From assembly GCA_024752435.1 (NCBI GenBank), contig CP103026.1:372001-436000 (forward strand): a DNA stretch of 64,000 nt, given 5' to 3'. Each line of letters starts with the position of its first letter. Positions within the stretch are counted from its first letter, which is position 1. Source of the DNA: Allantophomopsis cytisporea (taxonomy: Eukaryota > Ascomycota > Leotiomycetes > Phacidiales > Phacidiaceae). Under the pieces are notes generated by a model that searched no databases, had not been told where the DNA came from, and saw only the letters and a list, made by a program, of their open reading frames with translations. This document shows, in pieces, positions 33,746-45,600 of this stretch. Position numbers and translations under genes: made by a program.

Positions 33746-34019
33746 TTTTTATTTATAGGGCTTATTGAATATACATATGTATATATATATATATATATGT
33801 ACAATTCCAGTTAAGTGTACAGTCCTATGACAATACATGTAGCCATGGATACCATCAACGGTACTTGAACTTAGGTAGCCCATTATGGAAGATCTATACG
33901 AGTGAGGCTTGAGGGAAAAGCCAAGCACAAGAAGTACACTTACACCGTTGACTCATGTCGATATCTATCCAATAGTTATACAATTAGCATAAAGTATGTG
34001 TGTGTTGATAAATTCAGTA

Positions 34020-34292
34020 TTATATATTATCGGCCATAAAGTAGATGAGCTGCAAGAAGCATGCTTTGCGTGCGGACTTATCAAGGCGCTTCTCCTCGGC
34101 ACGACGGAGAAAGGCCGCAAAGGCGAAGGCCTTATCGAGAAGCGTAAAAACAAATGCCATCACATCTTTGAGGTAGGTAATAGCATCCAAAAACACCCAA
34201 GCCAAAAGCAGACAGCTCCCATGATAAGTACTTAGAAATCGCATGACACCATGGTCTGCGATGTCATGTTCAACATCTCTTCCCTTTCTCAT
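34020..34292 (-). CDS. Possible small hydrophobic protein
   Basis: A 90-codon frame with ATG start, containing a hydrophobic stretch (GSCLLLAWVFLDAITYL), then FVFTLLDKAFAFAAFLRRAEEKRLDKSARKA. It could be a short membrane or amphipathic protein, or the remnant of a larger gene. It lies just upstream of the divergent SDR gene. No homologue is recognised, and chance is a real alternative. Confidence 0.25.
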   Translation of the reverse strand: MRKGRDVEHDIADHGVMRFLSTYHGSCLLLAWVFLDAITYLKDVMAFVFTLLDKAFAFAAFLRRAEEKRLDKSARKACFLQLIYFMADNI

Positions 34293-34384
34293 TATTCTTT
34301 TATTAATCAGTCTATATTAAAAAGTCGGGATACTTCATTCAATTTTTGAGAATTGCTCTTTGCTGTGTGCAAGAAGTTGTCAGT

Positions 34385-35644
34385 ATGGAAACACAAACCA
34401 TGTGTGATAGCGACCATTTCAGTCCTTATCGGGCAGATGGGAAGCTGGTGAGCTTGCATGTGAATATATGAGACGTCAACTAACCATTGGATTCTAGTAT
34501 GGCTTTGTATGTGTAGTGACTGGCGCTCAACAACCTGTTGGACAAGCTATCATTGAAGAATTAGCTGGTACGTACCTTTTGGATACAGAACAGTCTTTGG
34601 ACTATCATGGTCAATTGGATAGAATGATTAACAAAACTTTTAGCCCACGGTGCAGCATGTATCTACGGTTTGTTTCGATCATTTATCAAGCAAGTCTACC
34701 TATTCTGACATTCCAAGCCTGCGATAAAACTACCGGTGACGGCTACACAGCGCTCACGACCCGCTTGTCGAAATCCTACCCCAACACGAAAGTAATCAGC
34801 TATCCCTTTAATGTAGCTAAAGAAGAAGAGACCCTCGGTCTCATTGACGATGTGCTGAATTCGTGGGGGCGGCTGGATATATGGGTGTGTTCGTCAGGGT
34901 TGCTGGGTCCGCCATCTTTAGAAGCTACTACTCCAGCAGATCTACAGAAGTGCTTCGAGGCAAATAGCATGGCTCCTTTCTTCGCCCTTAAGTATGCTCC
35001 ACCGGCAATGGCTAAGACCACAGTGAAGCAGAGCTATCCAAATGCTGCGCCGAAGGATGGCGGATATGGGAGTATTATCGTCGTCAGTTCTGTGGCTAGT
35101 ACTTATGGTGGTAAGTTTGCCGATAAGAATCGCTTCTTCGACAGTGTGTTGATAGCTGACAGATATGTGGTTGAATAGGATGTTGGGGACCTTGTTACAC
35201 TATGAGTTCTCACGCTGCACTTGGAGTCGTTCGAGCAGGAGTAGCAGCGTTGAAAGGTAAATGAATCGCAGTCAATTGAGGCGCCATTCTCTGACACACG
35301 TCTCTGTAGGCACAGGAGTCCGAATCAATTGCATATCTCCTGGACAGATTGATGTGGGTGTAGATCTCCAAGGTGTATGATACTCTGACTCTTGAACATT
35401 GAATTTATCTGCTGACATATGATAGTTTGATATGCGCGGCCTTCACGCTCAATTTCCACCATCGGATTTGCAGTCGAAGTCAACACAGAAGAAGAGTATC
35501 GGTCTCGAGAGATCTGGACTACCCCAAGAAGTCGCCAGAGTCGCTGGATTCTTGGCTAGTGGCTTCAGTAGCTATATCACTGGGGCCAATCTAGTTGTCG
35601 ATGGAGGTGCCTCTGTGATGAACCCACTCACTGTACCTATATAA
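34385..35644 (+). CDS. Short-chain dehydrogenase/reductase (classical SDR)
   Basis: Seven exons: 34385..34447, 34498..34567, 34644..34667, 34718..35110, 35179..35256, 35310..35374 and 35426..35644; 303 residues. Features are the Rossmann entry VCVVTGAQQPVGQAI (a TGxxxxxGxx form), ACDKT after strand 2, FNVAKEEET, and SSGLLGP in place of the usual NNAG. The catalytic Ser lies in IIVVSSVAST. YTMSSHAALGVVRAG supplies a YxxxS..-type stretch where YxxxK is expected. The C-terminus reads CISPGQIDVGVD and ITGANLVVDGGASV. The catalytic Lys is not evident in the usual place, so activity or exact class is uncertain. The third exon is only 24 nt. Substrate is unknown. Confidence 0.82.
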
Positions 35645-35924
35645 AGGTAGAAATGGACAATAAATTGATATCTCATTTGATAAATCAAAACTAGAGAATT
35701 CAGATAGATAATATACAAGCAATGAAATGTCTCCAGAAAAAAGAGAGAAAGGGAAAGAGATCCATCGAAAGCAGAAGGTCTTCAAATCAGTCCCACTCCT
35801 TAACATTTACCACACTAAATCCTTATCAACCACCATCTATCGGTATCGGAATTCGGAACTTTCCGCTGCAGCGCCCCCAGTACATAACCCCTCCATCCCT
35901 CCACCTCTTCCGTCCTCCCTCACC

Positions 35925-36599
35925 ATGTTCAAGCCAGAATCATACTCCATCGATAAGGCCGTCGAGGTCTCGCTCGTAGCCGACCAATATGACATTTCGC
36001 CCGCCGATATCACCTCACTTCACACCGAAGCCGTGAAGGCAAAGGCGACGGCTTACTGCCCATACTCTAACTTTCACGTCGGAGCTACCATCCTCACCAA
36101 GAATGGAGAGTTTATCAATGGTGCCAACGTAGAGAATGCCTCCTACCCAGTCGGAACCTGCGCTGAGAGAGTCGCCATTGCAAATGCTGTGACTGGTGGC
36201 AAAAAGGACTTCAAGGCTATTGCTGTGGCTACAGATATCACGCCTCCTGCAAGTCCTTGCGGGATGTGCAGGCAATTGTAAGTTCGCAGTGCGTTTTACT
36301 GTTTTTGCTTAGTACTTGCATATGCATTGGAAAAGGGAGCGAAAGAGATTGATTTGTGACGATTGATGGTTCTGTTACAACGATCTAATACTGATCGCTG
36401 GGGTGCTAGTATTCGTGAATTCTGCGATCTCGAGATGCCAATCTTCATGTTCGATAAGGATGGAAACTTTGCAGTTATGCGACTTGGTCAGGTAGGCTTC
36501 TGAGCTCCAATCGGGGAGGATAAGTGCTAAAGAATTAAGTTGTTGCCGTTATCGTTCGGCCCCGAGGCATTGCCTCCACGCGGAGCACAGCAAGCTTAG
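35925..36599 (+). CDS. CDD1: Cytidine deaminase
   Basis: Exons 35925..36277, 36410..36491 and 36540..36599 encode 164 residues. Zinc-site motifs are clear: NVENASYPVGTCAER (Cys-Ala-Glu) and PPASPCGMCRQ (Pro-Cys-x2-Cys), with the nucleoside-binding FHVGATILTKNGEFINGANVEN before them. The last exon gives the usual LLPLSFGPEALP ending. The enzyme deaminates cytidine and deoxycytidine to uridine forms in pyrimidine salvage. I chose MFKPESYS as start; the frame stays open upstream to another ATG at 35727, but that extension has low-complexity content unlike the family. Confidence 0.92.
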
Positions 36600-37668
36600 A
36601 CACCTAAACCAGACGGTCTACGCAACGCATGATTACGGGGTAGAAGAGGATACTGCTATGAAGAAACGAAATACGAGAAACTTATGAAGCACAATCGATG
36701 GCGGTAGATCATAGCAGGGATGAGCGACTGTACAAGATGTCACCAGGAGAGAGACATGTTGAACGTACAAAGTTGAGAACGGTGTGATGTATTCTAGACC
36801 GTGTTATATAACGGTCAATCTTCACTGACTCCGGTATATACTCCGCCTGTCCACAATTTCCTCGCTATTCATGCGTAGCTTGAGCTCGGTTATCTGTTAA
36901 GCACTCCGAAATATGTATGAATTTGCATGGCGCCGTTTCAGTCCGAGTCTTTTGAAGAACACATTGTGGCACGATCTATGGATAGATCAGCGATGGTCTT
37001 GCTGACGGAATAACTCTGAAGGCAAGTACTACGTACTGAGACACTCCGGTATGAGTACCAAAACGAATGTAGTGTTGAAGCCATCTTCCCTTCCCCAGTC
37101 CCCAGTCCCCAGTCCCCAGGAATCTCCCCACGAATCTCTTCCCCCCCCAGATTCTATGTCAACGCGGAGCCCCACTTTAAATTGAAGCCCACAAACCAAG
37201 AGCAAGACTATTCGTCCATCACGTCTTTTATGGGGTAAGGTATGTACCGAAGATAGCGCCCTCAGAGCCGTTTTCAATATGCGCACCAATCAACGAGCAC
37301 CATCCTCGGACCCCGCTCCCAACTGTATTGCTGCGGGTTTTGTGTACATACGATTCAGGTAGAATACAACACCGGATCGCGCGAGTCTTGCTTGCTCGTG
37401 TCTGCTCTCAGACGGTTCTAAGATGTCTACAGGATCCGATATGCTGCCCGATGATGCAAGTGAACATGCGTTGATCATCAGGTGAATTCATAGCGAGAGG
37501 CTTATCAAGTAACTGTAGGGGTAGACTTTCTTTTGCTCCCATTCCCCGAACTCCAGATATAAGTAGCAAGCATCCAATTATTTCGTTAAGATCTCTTTCC
37601 CCTTGTTCTAAAGCCTTACTGTCCATTTTCCTTACCGAGAGAATTTGGGCCACTGCCTGGACATCATC
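36600..37668. other. Upstream region of the hexose-type transporter
   Basis: This 1.07-kb gap precedes the transporter. It contains four tandem CCCCAG sites (listed separately), several TACTCCG/ACTCCGG-type short palindromes (36827-36847, 37040-37050) and no convincing coding frame. Confidence 0.45.
37093..37119. promoter_or_regulatory. Four tandem CCCCAG (CTGGGG) sites, possible CreA/Mig1-type elements
   Basis: CCCCAG occurs at 37093, 37100, 37107 and 37114, spaced exactly 7 bp. The reverse complement CTGGGG fits the CreA consensus SYGGRG. The cluster lies ~550 bp upstream of the transporter ATG, where glucose repression would make sense. It could also be a chance simple repeat. Confidence 0.35.
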
Positions 37669-39450
37669 ATGAGGATTCCAAAGATTTATAACACCTACTT
37701 CATGGCTATTATTGCTACCGTTGGTGGCATGCTGTAAGTTCCTCTCATCCCAATTGCAAGAGCCTTTCCTGATTACTATGACCAGCTTCGGATTCGATAT
37801 CTCTTCTATGTCAGCCATCGTTGGAACAGATCAATACATAGCTTACTTTGACAACCCTCACGGTATCATTCAAGGTGCCATCGGATCAGCTTTAGCCGCT
37901 GGCTCAGTCATTGGATCTCTTGCAGCAGGCCCCATCTCCGACAGATTTGGACGACGAGACTCCATCTTCTTCGCGTGTTTCTGGTGGCTGATTGGCACAG
38001 CCGTGCAAGTATCCTGCAAGAACTATGGTCAATTGATTGCCGGCCGCATTCTCAATGGTGTCTGTGTGGGCATTACTTCGTCCCAAGTGCCTGTCTACCT
38101 CGCCGAGATCGCCAAGAAGGAAAAGAGAGGAAGCTTGATCGTCATCCAACAGCTAGCTATTGAGTGGGGTATTCTGATCATGTTCTTCGCTGGTTACGGG
38201 TGCTCTTTTATTGCTGGCCCTGCTTCTTTCAGAACCGCGTGGGGCATTCAATTCATTCCCTGCGTTCTCTTGATGATAGGCTTGCCTTTCTTGCCAAGAT
38301 CCCCTAGATGGCTTGCAAAGGTCGGTAGAACAGACGAGGCTATTCAGATGTTGGCAAACATCCAGTCTGGTGGAAACATTGATGATCCTCTTGTCATTGC
38401 AGAGTGGGAAGAAATCTGGACGGTGCTGGCCGCTGAGAGAGAATCTCCAAAAGGCTGGAGAAAGTTCTTCTATAACGGCATGTGGCGTCGTACTATCGCA
38501 GGTGTCTCAGTACAAGCTTGGCAGCAATTGTCTGGTGCGAACGTTATGACGTGAGTCTCCTCTTCCATGCTCTCGAAATTATGCTGATTTATATAGCTAC
38601 TATGTCGTTTATGTCTTCCAAATGGCCGGCTTGACTGGTAACATAAACCTCGTCTCTTCAGGTGTCCAATACGCCCTGTTCATCGTCTTTACGACTGCAG
38701 TCTTCTTCTTCATTGACAAGACAGGTCGTCGACCACTTCTTATATTTGGAGCATTGGGCATGGGTATCTGTCTCTTCATTGTCGGTGGAGTGCTGGGAAA
38801 CTATGGTACTTATGTACCAGGCGGTGTGGGTGGCAACCTCAACGTCGTTATCCAAGTCACTGGTGGCCCAGCGCACACCGTCATTGCTTTCTGTTACATC
38901 CTTATCATCATTTATGCCCTCACACTAGCACCTGTTGCTTGGGTATACGCAGCCGAGATCTGGTCTCTTGAAACGCGTGCAACCGGAATGTCTCTCGCTG
39001 CTGTTGCCAATTGGCGTATGTATACACTTATATCCAAATTCTAAGTACAGACACTAATATTCCTTAGTCTTTAACTTCGCCCTCGGTCTCTTCGTTCCAC
39101 CCGCCTTCCACAATATCACCTACAAGACCTTCATTATCTTCGGTATTCTTTGTATGGGCGCCGCTATCCAAGCCTTCTTCTTCTATCCGGAGACTTGTGG
39201 TAAGACGTTGGAGGAAATCGAGGTCTTGTTTAGCAAGGGAGGTCCAAAGCCCTGGAAGACCAAGGTCGGCGATAGTAGGTTGGATGCCGAGATCCAAGCT
39301 GTCATCGACAGAAAGGTGGACGGTGGGGATGGTTATGAACATGCGGTGCCTCATAATGGTGCTGGTGATACCGAGAAGGCCGTGGAACATTCCCATGTCG
39401 AGAGGGCTCCTACCGAGACGCAGACGGAGGCTCCGGCTGAGAAGTTGTAG
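37669..39450 (+). CDS. MFS sugar transporter (high-affinity hexose type)
   Basis: Exons 37669..37733, 37786..38550, 38597..39015 and 39068..39450 encode 543 residues, standard for the sugar-porter family with 12 membrane helices. Signatures are GGMLFGFDISSMSAI in helix 1, GPISDRFGRRDSIF in loop 2-3, GRILNGVCVGITSSQVPVYLAEIA, LPRSPRWLAKVGR after helix 6, QQLSGANVMTYYVVYVF in helix 7 and PETCGKTLEEIE after helix 12. The N-terminal RIPKIYNTYFMAIIATVGG resembles the Hgt1/high-affinity glucose transporter branch, but the exact substrate is inferred. The C-terminal tail is Glu/Thr-rich. The first exon is fixed by phase and by continuity of helix 1. Upstream CCCCAG sites may mediate carbon repression. 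Confidence 0.9.
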
Positions 39451-39615
39451 CTTGTTATTTAGAACCAACCAGTATTATTCCTTATGAATTATAGAAGATA
39501 AGAATGATATCATGTCGATAAGTTCCCATGATTGCGTTTAATATGCCTAGACATGATCCCCTCAGCTTGTCGTAGTCCATACCTATGTCTCAAGTTCCAG
39601 TAAAAGCAACAGATC

Positions 39616-40297
39616 CTACATGACCACGCAGCCGCCATCGCTCAAGCCTCCATCTTCTTGCACTGCCCCCTTTGCTGCCGTTCTACAAATATCCTCAAAT
39701 ACCTCATGCATCAACTCCCCCGTCACAGCACTACATTCCATGTACTTATCACATCTCATCTCCTGTGCAATCCTGTAGGCTTCTTGTGGGTATATGATGC
39801 CATTTGGATCAGTCTCAGATCTCAGATCTCTTTTGAGTCCTAGTAGAAGGGTGGGGATATTATTGTGCGCTTCGTATGTCTTCGCAATCGTTGGTGACCA
39901 CTGTAAGAGATTAGATTGATAGTAAAAAGTACGCTCTCAAGCGGGAACAAACAAGTCTCTGCGCATTTATGAGTGAGAGGCGCGACGAGATATCATAGCA
40001 AAGAATGATAACATTGGGCGTAAGGAGTGTCCAATCTTCGAATGAGGTATCGTAGAATTCGAAGCGGTAAGGTCTATTGAAAAGCTTTATATCAAACACG
40101 AATGGTTGATCTGAGTCACGAAGGAGCTCCAATTTCTCGTTTGTCTCGTGCACTCTATTTCCTTTACTGATCCTCCTGCATATTGAGTTCAGTATTTACT
40201 TCCCATGTGTGGAGGGAGGGACAAACGAGAAAAACGTAGACTTCCCACAATCCGACTCTCCAAGGAGCAGGATCGTGACCTCTGGCACCTGTGCCAT
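39616..40297 (-). CDS. Atypical Rho/Ras-like small GTPase with CaaX box
   Basis: Exons complement(39616..39900, 39953..40154, then 40227 or 40200..40297) give ~186-195 residues; both donors for exon 1 (GTTTGT at 40226, GTAAAT at 40199) keep phase. The P-loop GESDCGKST is at ~13-21, the base-specificity segment is LLLGLKRDLR (Rho-like KRD), ECSAVTGE replaces SAK, and the C-terminus CVVM is a farnesylation-type CaaX box. Switch II is aberrant: the usual DTAGQE reads DTSFED, so both the conserved Gly and the catalytic Gln are missing. In known GTPases that loss cripples hydrolysis. It probably acts as a membrane-bound, slowly cycling switch or pseudo-GTPase, which is inference. Start codons of this gene and PUS3 are ~190 bp apart. 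Confidence 0.75.
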
Positions 40298-40485
40298 CGT
40301 ACAATCAAACTACGAGCAACGAAAGCCCATGATGAGAATATTCTTGAGATTGGTTCGACTTTGTAAGAAGACAATGACGTCCTCTCGCACCAAATATACG
40401 ATAAGCGATAAGGAGCAACTAAATATCCTCGCTAGTGTAAACAATTTCTACGACCGGGAAGCAACATACAGTTAAGAGTCATCAG

Positions 40486-42426
40486 ATGAATGTGCTTGCC
40501 CACGCCTTGACCCGCATTCGGTGTCCACAAATCCTCGCACTCAGAACTGTGTCATCTCAGCTACAGATACAGCTACAGATTGCTCAGTTCTCTATGTCGA
40601 GGAGTAGAAAGTGGAGGACGAAGGATATAGCCAGTCGATTGCACGCGCGCGCACAAGCAAGGATGCAGAAGGAAGCCAAGGCTGTGGATTACAGCGGGTG
40701 GAGTAATGAGGACTTAATCAAGAGGGTTACTGATCTGGAGTTTGAGCTCAAGAAACTAAATGCGTCGTAAGGCCTTGCATAAGACCCAATTGTGAATATT
40801 AAACTGATGTATGCCAGAATGTACCCCCGCGCATCTCCCAAACCATATAAGAAACAGCGCAGAGAGAAAGCCTTCGACGCCTCGAAATACTTTACGCGTT
40901 TGGTCGCATTCAAATTGGCCTACCTGGGCAAGAATTACAATGGCTTCGAGCACCACGTCAACAACAAGACGCCCAGACCTACGATCGAAGAAGAGTTATG
41001 GAAAGCTCTTCGTAAAGCGCACCTGATCATGCCCACGCTGCCAGATGGGCAGAAGACGCTACCGGATGGTCAGATCAGCTGGGAGGGAACAGATTATAGC
41101 AAGTGCGGGCGAACAGACAAGGGCGTCAGCGCTTTTGGGCAAGTGATAGGGATCCGAGTACGCAGCAATCGCCCACTGCCCGAGACCGAGGATAGCAGCG
41201 AGCAACAGGAAGGAGGTGAAGAAGGTACGCAAGTGGCATCGAAAATGGATGTCGACACCACCGAAACCACGAAACCGACTTTCGATCATATCAAAGACGA
41301 GCTTCCTTACTGCCAGTTACTAAACCGCCTCCTCCCCCCCGAAATCCGCGTCCTAGCCTGGTGCCCAACCCCACCCGAAGATTTCTCCGCACGCTTCTCA
41401 TGCCGCGAGAGACAATACAAGTACTTCTTCACGCAGCCGGCTTTCGCACCGATCCCGAGCCCATCGGCACCACTCAGTAGCACATCCACATCCACATCTA
41501 ACGCCGCACCGAAACCGCACAAGGACGGCTGGCTCGACATCGAGGCCATGCGCGAAGCAGCGCACATGTACGTTGGCCTACACGACTTCCGCAACTTCTG
41601 CAAGGTAGACGCCTCCAAGCAAATCAGCAATTTCGATCGCCGCATCTTCCACGCCGAGATCGAGGAGGTGCCGGCACGAGCATACGCACCGTCATACGTG
41701 CACAGCGCGCCCTTCCTACCGAATAACCTCGGCATCGCCACCTCTCACGCCGACGCCGACGCCGATGCGGCTGTTGGCGCTGTGCCGGACACGGGCGCGC
41801 CGAAGGTCTACACGTTCACGCTGCATGGCTCTGCGTTCCTGTGGCATCAGGTGCGGTGCATGGTTGCCGTGCTGTTCCTGGTGGGCCAGGGGCTTGAGAA
41901 GCCTTCTGTGGTGGCGGATCTGCTGGACGTGCAGAAGACGCCTCGCCGGCCTATGTATGAGATGGCGCAGGATACGCCGCTGGTGCTGTGGGACTGTGTG
42001 TTCCCTGAGGCGCTGGACTGGGAGTGGGTTAGTGCCGAAGGCAAGTACGGGGTAGGCGGGCTGATGGATGATCTGTGGCGAGTGTGGCGCGCGGACAAGA
42101 TTGAGGAGGTGTTGGCGGGGAGTCTGATTCATATGGTTAGTCAGCAGGGGGGTGAGATTGATAGGGAGCTTGTGTTGCCGAAGGGGAGGAAGGGTGGGAA
42201 GAGTCAGAAGGCGTTTGATGGTGGGGATGGGTTTAGGTTGCAGGGCGAGTATGTGCAGGTTTTGCGCAAGCCGGTTATGGAAAGCCCGGCGGAGATTAAT
42301 GACAAGTTTGCACAGAAGAAGGGGTATGCGGGCGCGGCGGCGATGAGGGAGGCGGGTGTTAAGAGGTTGAGGTTTGGGGAGGAGGCGGAGGAGGCGGAGG
42401 AGGCAGAAGATGATGCGAACGAGTAG
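40486..42426 (+). CDS. PUS3: tRNA pseudouridine synthase Pus3/Deg1 (positions 38/39)
   Basis: Exons 40486..40766 and 40818..42426 encode 629 residues; the intron (GTAAGG..CCAG) joins ELKKLNA to SMYPRASPKPYKK. The TruA fold is marked by RLVAFKLAYLGKNYNGFEHH, the catalytic Asp in YSKCGRTDKGVSAFGQV, ELPYCQLLNRLLPPEIRVLAW, FSARFSCRERQYKYFF, HDFRNFCKVD and FTLHGSAFLWHQVRCMVAVL. YSGWSNEDLIKRV in the first exon is typical of Deg1/PUS3. The family modifies U38/U39 of the anticodon stem. The first ~35 residues (MNVLAHALTRIRCPQILALR) look like a mitochondrial targeting peptide; an internal Met (MSRSRKWRTKD) could start a cytosolic form. The C-terminus ends in a Glu/Ala-rich run. Confidence 0.93.
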
Positions 42427-42643
42427 ACTAGAGAATGAGAGAAATCTCGTATTACGAAGGGGAGCAGTGTCAATACACGACGTAGACAAAAAGATATAAA
42501 AGTCTATACTGTACTGTAGAGTTTCTGCTATCCAGTGAAATACCATGTCATAACGTCCAATCCATACCCGACCATACCTGAATGCTCTATGCCGAACCCA
42601 CCCAATCCATCTGCAATGCGTACAACTGCACAATCATATCCGC

Positions 42644-45600
42644 TTAATCAGCAAGCACCATCCTTAACATACTCAAGAAGCCATCACGTAACTTCTCCAC
42701 TTCCACCACTGCAGGTTTGATCGGCTCACCAGCGGTCCGTCTAAGATGATCCTGCTTCTTCGCCCTACGTTTTCTCTCCGCTTCGATTGGATCCAGATCA
42801 TCAGCCTCCTCATCCTCATCGCTTGACTCGTCCTCCGTCTCATAATTCATATCCTGCAAATCCATCTGATCAAGACCGAAATCACTGCTCTTAAACGAAA
42901 TGCCTCCAGGCACGTCAAGACCACCGCTGGTGCCCTCGGCCGCCATCTTCTGGCGCGTCTTATCCTGGTGCCATTTCTTGCGCTGCTCTTGCCATTCAAT
43001 CAGCGAATCGATCTCAGCAACGGCCTTGGCGCGATCTATTTGGTTTACGGAAACGGCGCCAGCGAACAGAGCGTTCATGTCAAGTTTGCCGCCCTTGGGG
43101 CCTTGGCGTAGGAATTCGAGAATACCCTCGATCCAGCCCATCAGTTGCTCGAAGAGACCGTTGTCGTGCGTATGCACTTCGTGTACGAATTTATAGAAGT
43201 TGTGCTCGTGACGTTGGCAGAGATCGATGAAGGACTGGACGGTTTGGTTGGGATCTGCGGAGACATCCTGGAGTTGGGCTTTCTCGACGACCTGGGCTTA
43301 TCAGTATTGATTGGATCTATGGAGAGGAGAGTGACGTACGGAAATCATGTCATCGACAAAAGCGGCGAAATCTGTGACACTGTTGTATACATTCGCAGAT
43401 TTATAGACTCGTACGAGTGGCTCGTAGAAGATAGTGAAGAGATCCCGAAGGAGTTGAAGGGTAACAGGCTCCTCAATTATGCTAAGCATCATAGCCTTAT
43501 CACGCTGTCTGGTGTACAATTTGAGGAGTTGTTTGAGGTGAGAGAACAATTCTGCACCCTGCTTCATCTCATCGTCGATATTATCAACTGCATTATTCCA
43601 TGCCACATAAGCATTGAAAATCGTGCCAATTTGCTGAGATGTAAGAGGTGGCTCGAGGAGTTCTGATCGCAGAATCGCGACAATAAGATCAACCTGATCG
43701 TCTTCCGATTCTAAACGAATAATGTTCTTTATATCTTCAGATGCCTCAGAGAACTTCTTAAGCTTCTCACACAGAATGGGATCCCCGATCTTGGCGACAA
43801 GCGAATCAATAGATTTCTGGAAAGTCCTAATGCCGTCATTCAAAGTCAAAGAAAAGATTCTCTGCATCAACGATCTGGCGCCAAAAGGTTGTGCGAGGAA
43901 GATATCAAGAACGCTTGACATAACGGCAGCTGGATTTGCAATGCGAATAGCGTTCTTCAGAATAGTGTATGGAATCATAGAATGAATCTTCTTGGCCTGG
44001 GCGAAAAGCTCAGGGGAGTTATCTTCGGCCAAGAAGAGATGGTAGATAGTCGCAGCAACCTCGATACGTAACCACTCAGCGAACTTCTGGTACTGGATAC
44101 TAAGATCTTGGATCTTTGACTTTTCCTTGATCTCCTTGAAAAGACGCGAGAGACCGTTACTCTCAATCACGTCCCGGCGGAATCTGTAATGTAAATTAGC
44201 AATCTTAGCCCCTGTTTTCGTGTTCTCCGGAAGACCCACTGCTCCATGTAGATATCAAGCTCAGCGGCTCTCTTTCGTGCAATTTCGTAGAACTGCTTCT
44301 GTTCCTCAACACGCTTCTCATCCATGACCCGTCTTCGCTCGATGTCCACCAAATCAGCATCCTTAGGGGTTATTGGTTGGAGAGTTAGGAATTCTCGAAT
44401 AGCTCCGGTGTTCGCAATTTGCTGGTTTGAAAGACATGCGCGCAAGAAAGCTCTCAGAGAGACACGTTGTGCCTCGCGCCATAAGATGACTGGAGCATCG
44501 CCCTTTGGAGAAGGAGGAGCAAGAGTATCACTTGAAGTGCGGGGAGAATATCTGAATGAAGCGGAAGACGTCGAACGGCGATGATCTTTCACTGTCAAGT
44601 TCTTACTTGATCCAGTCTCAGCTGGTACAGCTTGGCCCATTGTCGACACCGATGAAATAGATGAGGCATCATCATCCTTGCCAGTGAAAGTGCTCAGTAA
44701 TCCGGATGCAGTCGAATTTTGTTTGTTCTTCCTTGGTAGAGGAGGAAGTACCTTTCCAGGTAATTCAGTCTGTAACCTCTTGTACATTTTAGAAAAGTCG
44801 CCATATCTTCTACCAACAAAGTACTCCATCTCTCCCTTTCTCTTGACTCGCATAATGAATTCCTGTAAAATTAATAGTTATACTAACATAGTGCGCTGGA
44901 CAAACTTACAGCATGAGTATGGTATCTGATGTTTCTCTTCACAGCTGTTGTTCTAACACCAGCAACATTGACATCCCACCCGTTAATATAATTTCCCTCG
45001 GGCATAGTCGCGAAAACACCATGATCAATGGCCCCAGCATCCACAACCTCTAGCTCAGAAAATCGTATTCTCTCTTCGTAACCAGATGCAGTCGGGACTC
45101 CTGAGACCATCATAAGCTCTACCAACTTCTGACATTTCAGGGATAGTTTCCTCCGTTTCGTTTCTTCTAGTCGATCTTCCGAGGAGGAGATGTGCTTTTT
45201 GGCAAATGATTCCAGGAACTGCGCGAAACGAGGTATTAGCTATTTGGTCCCTCCCCAGCAATTCGTGGTCCTGCGAGAGCAACTCACCACTTGCAACTTA
45301 TCCTGCCAAAATTCCTTCTCTCGTGCCTTGTCCAAGAATGGGAATTCGCGCACATGATGCACGAAGATGTAACGAAGGATAGGCAGTTCCGAGTCCAGCG
45401 GCGAGACCTCGCCGAAATCCGAGCGAAACGGGGCACCGAATCGCCGTAAGGCAGTGGGCGAGTTGAGCTCTGTAATTTCGTACTTGACCTGTTGGGAAAT
45501 AAGTTCGCGCTTCAGGTCTGTGACAAACAAGTTAGCACCACAAACTCCCGGAAGTTGCACATTTGTGTATACTGACAATGCTCTTGCTTGCCCGTCAGGA

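Larger units (their letters stand above)
32922..34384. other. Intergenic region with degenerate repeats
   Basis: This 1.46-kb gap lies between divergent genes. It contains the 18-bp array (33488-33745), an AT dinucleotide run at 33779-33798 and one small minus-strand frame (34020-34292). The rest shows nothing recognisable. Confidence 0.4.

Noticed and set aside
40200..40240. Frameshift in the GTPase P-loop exon (a second frame reads FSRLSLPP)
   Set aside because: Both plausible donors keep the P-loop frame in phase with exon 2, so no frameshift is required.
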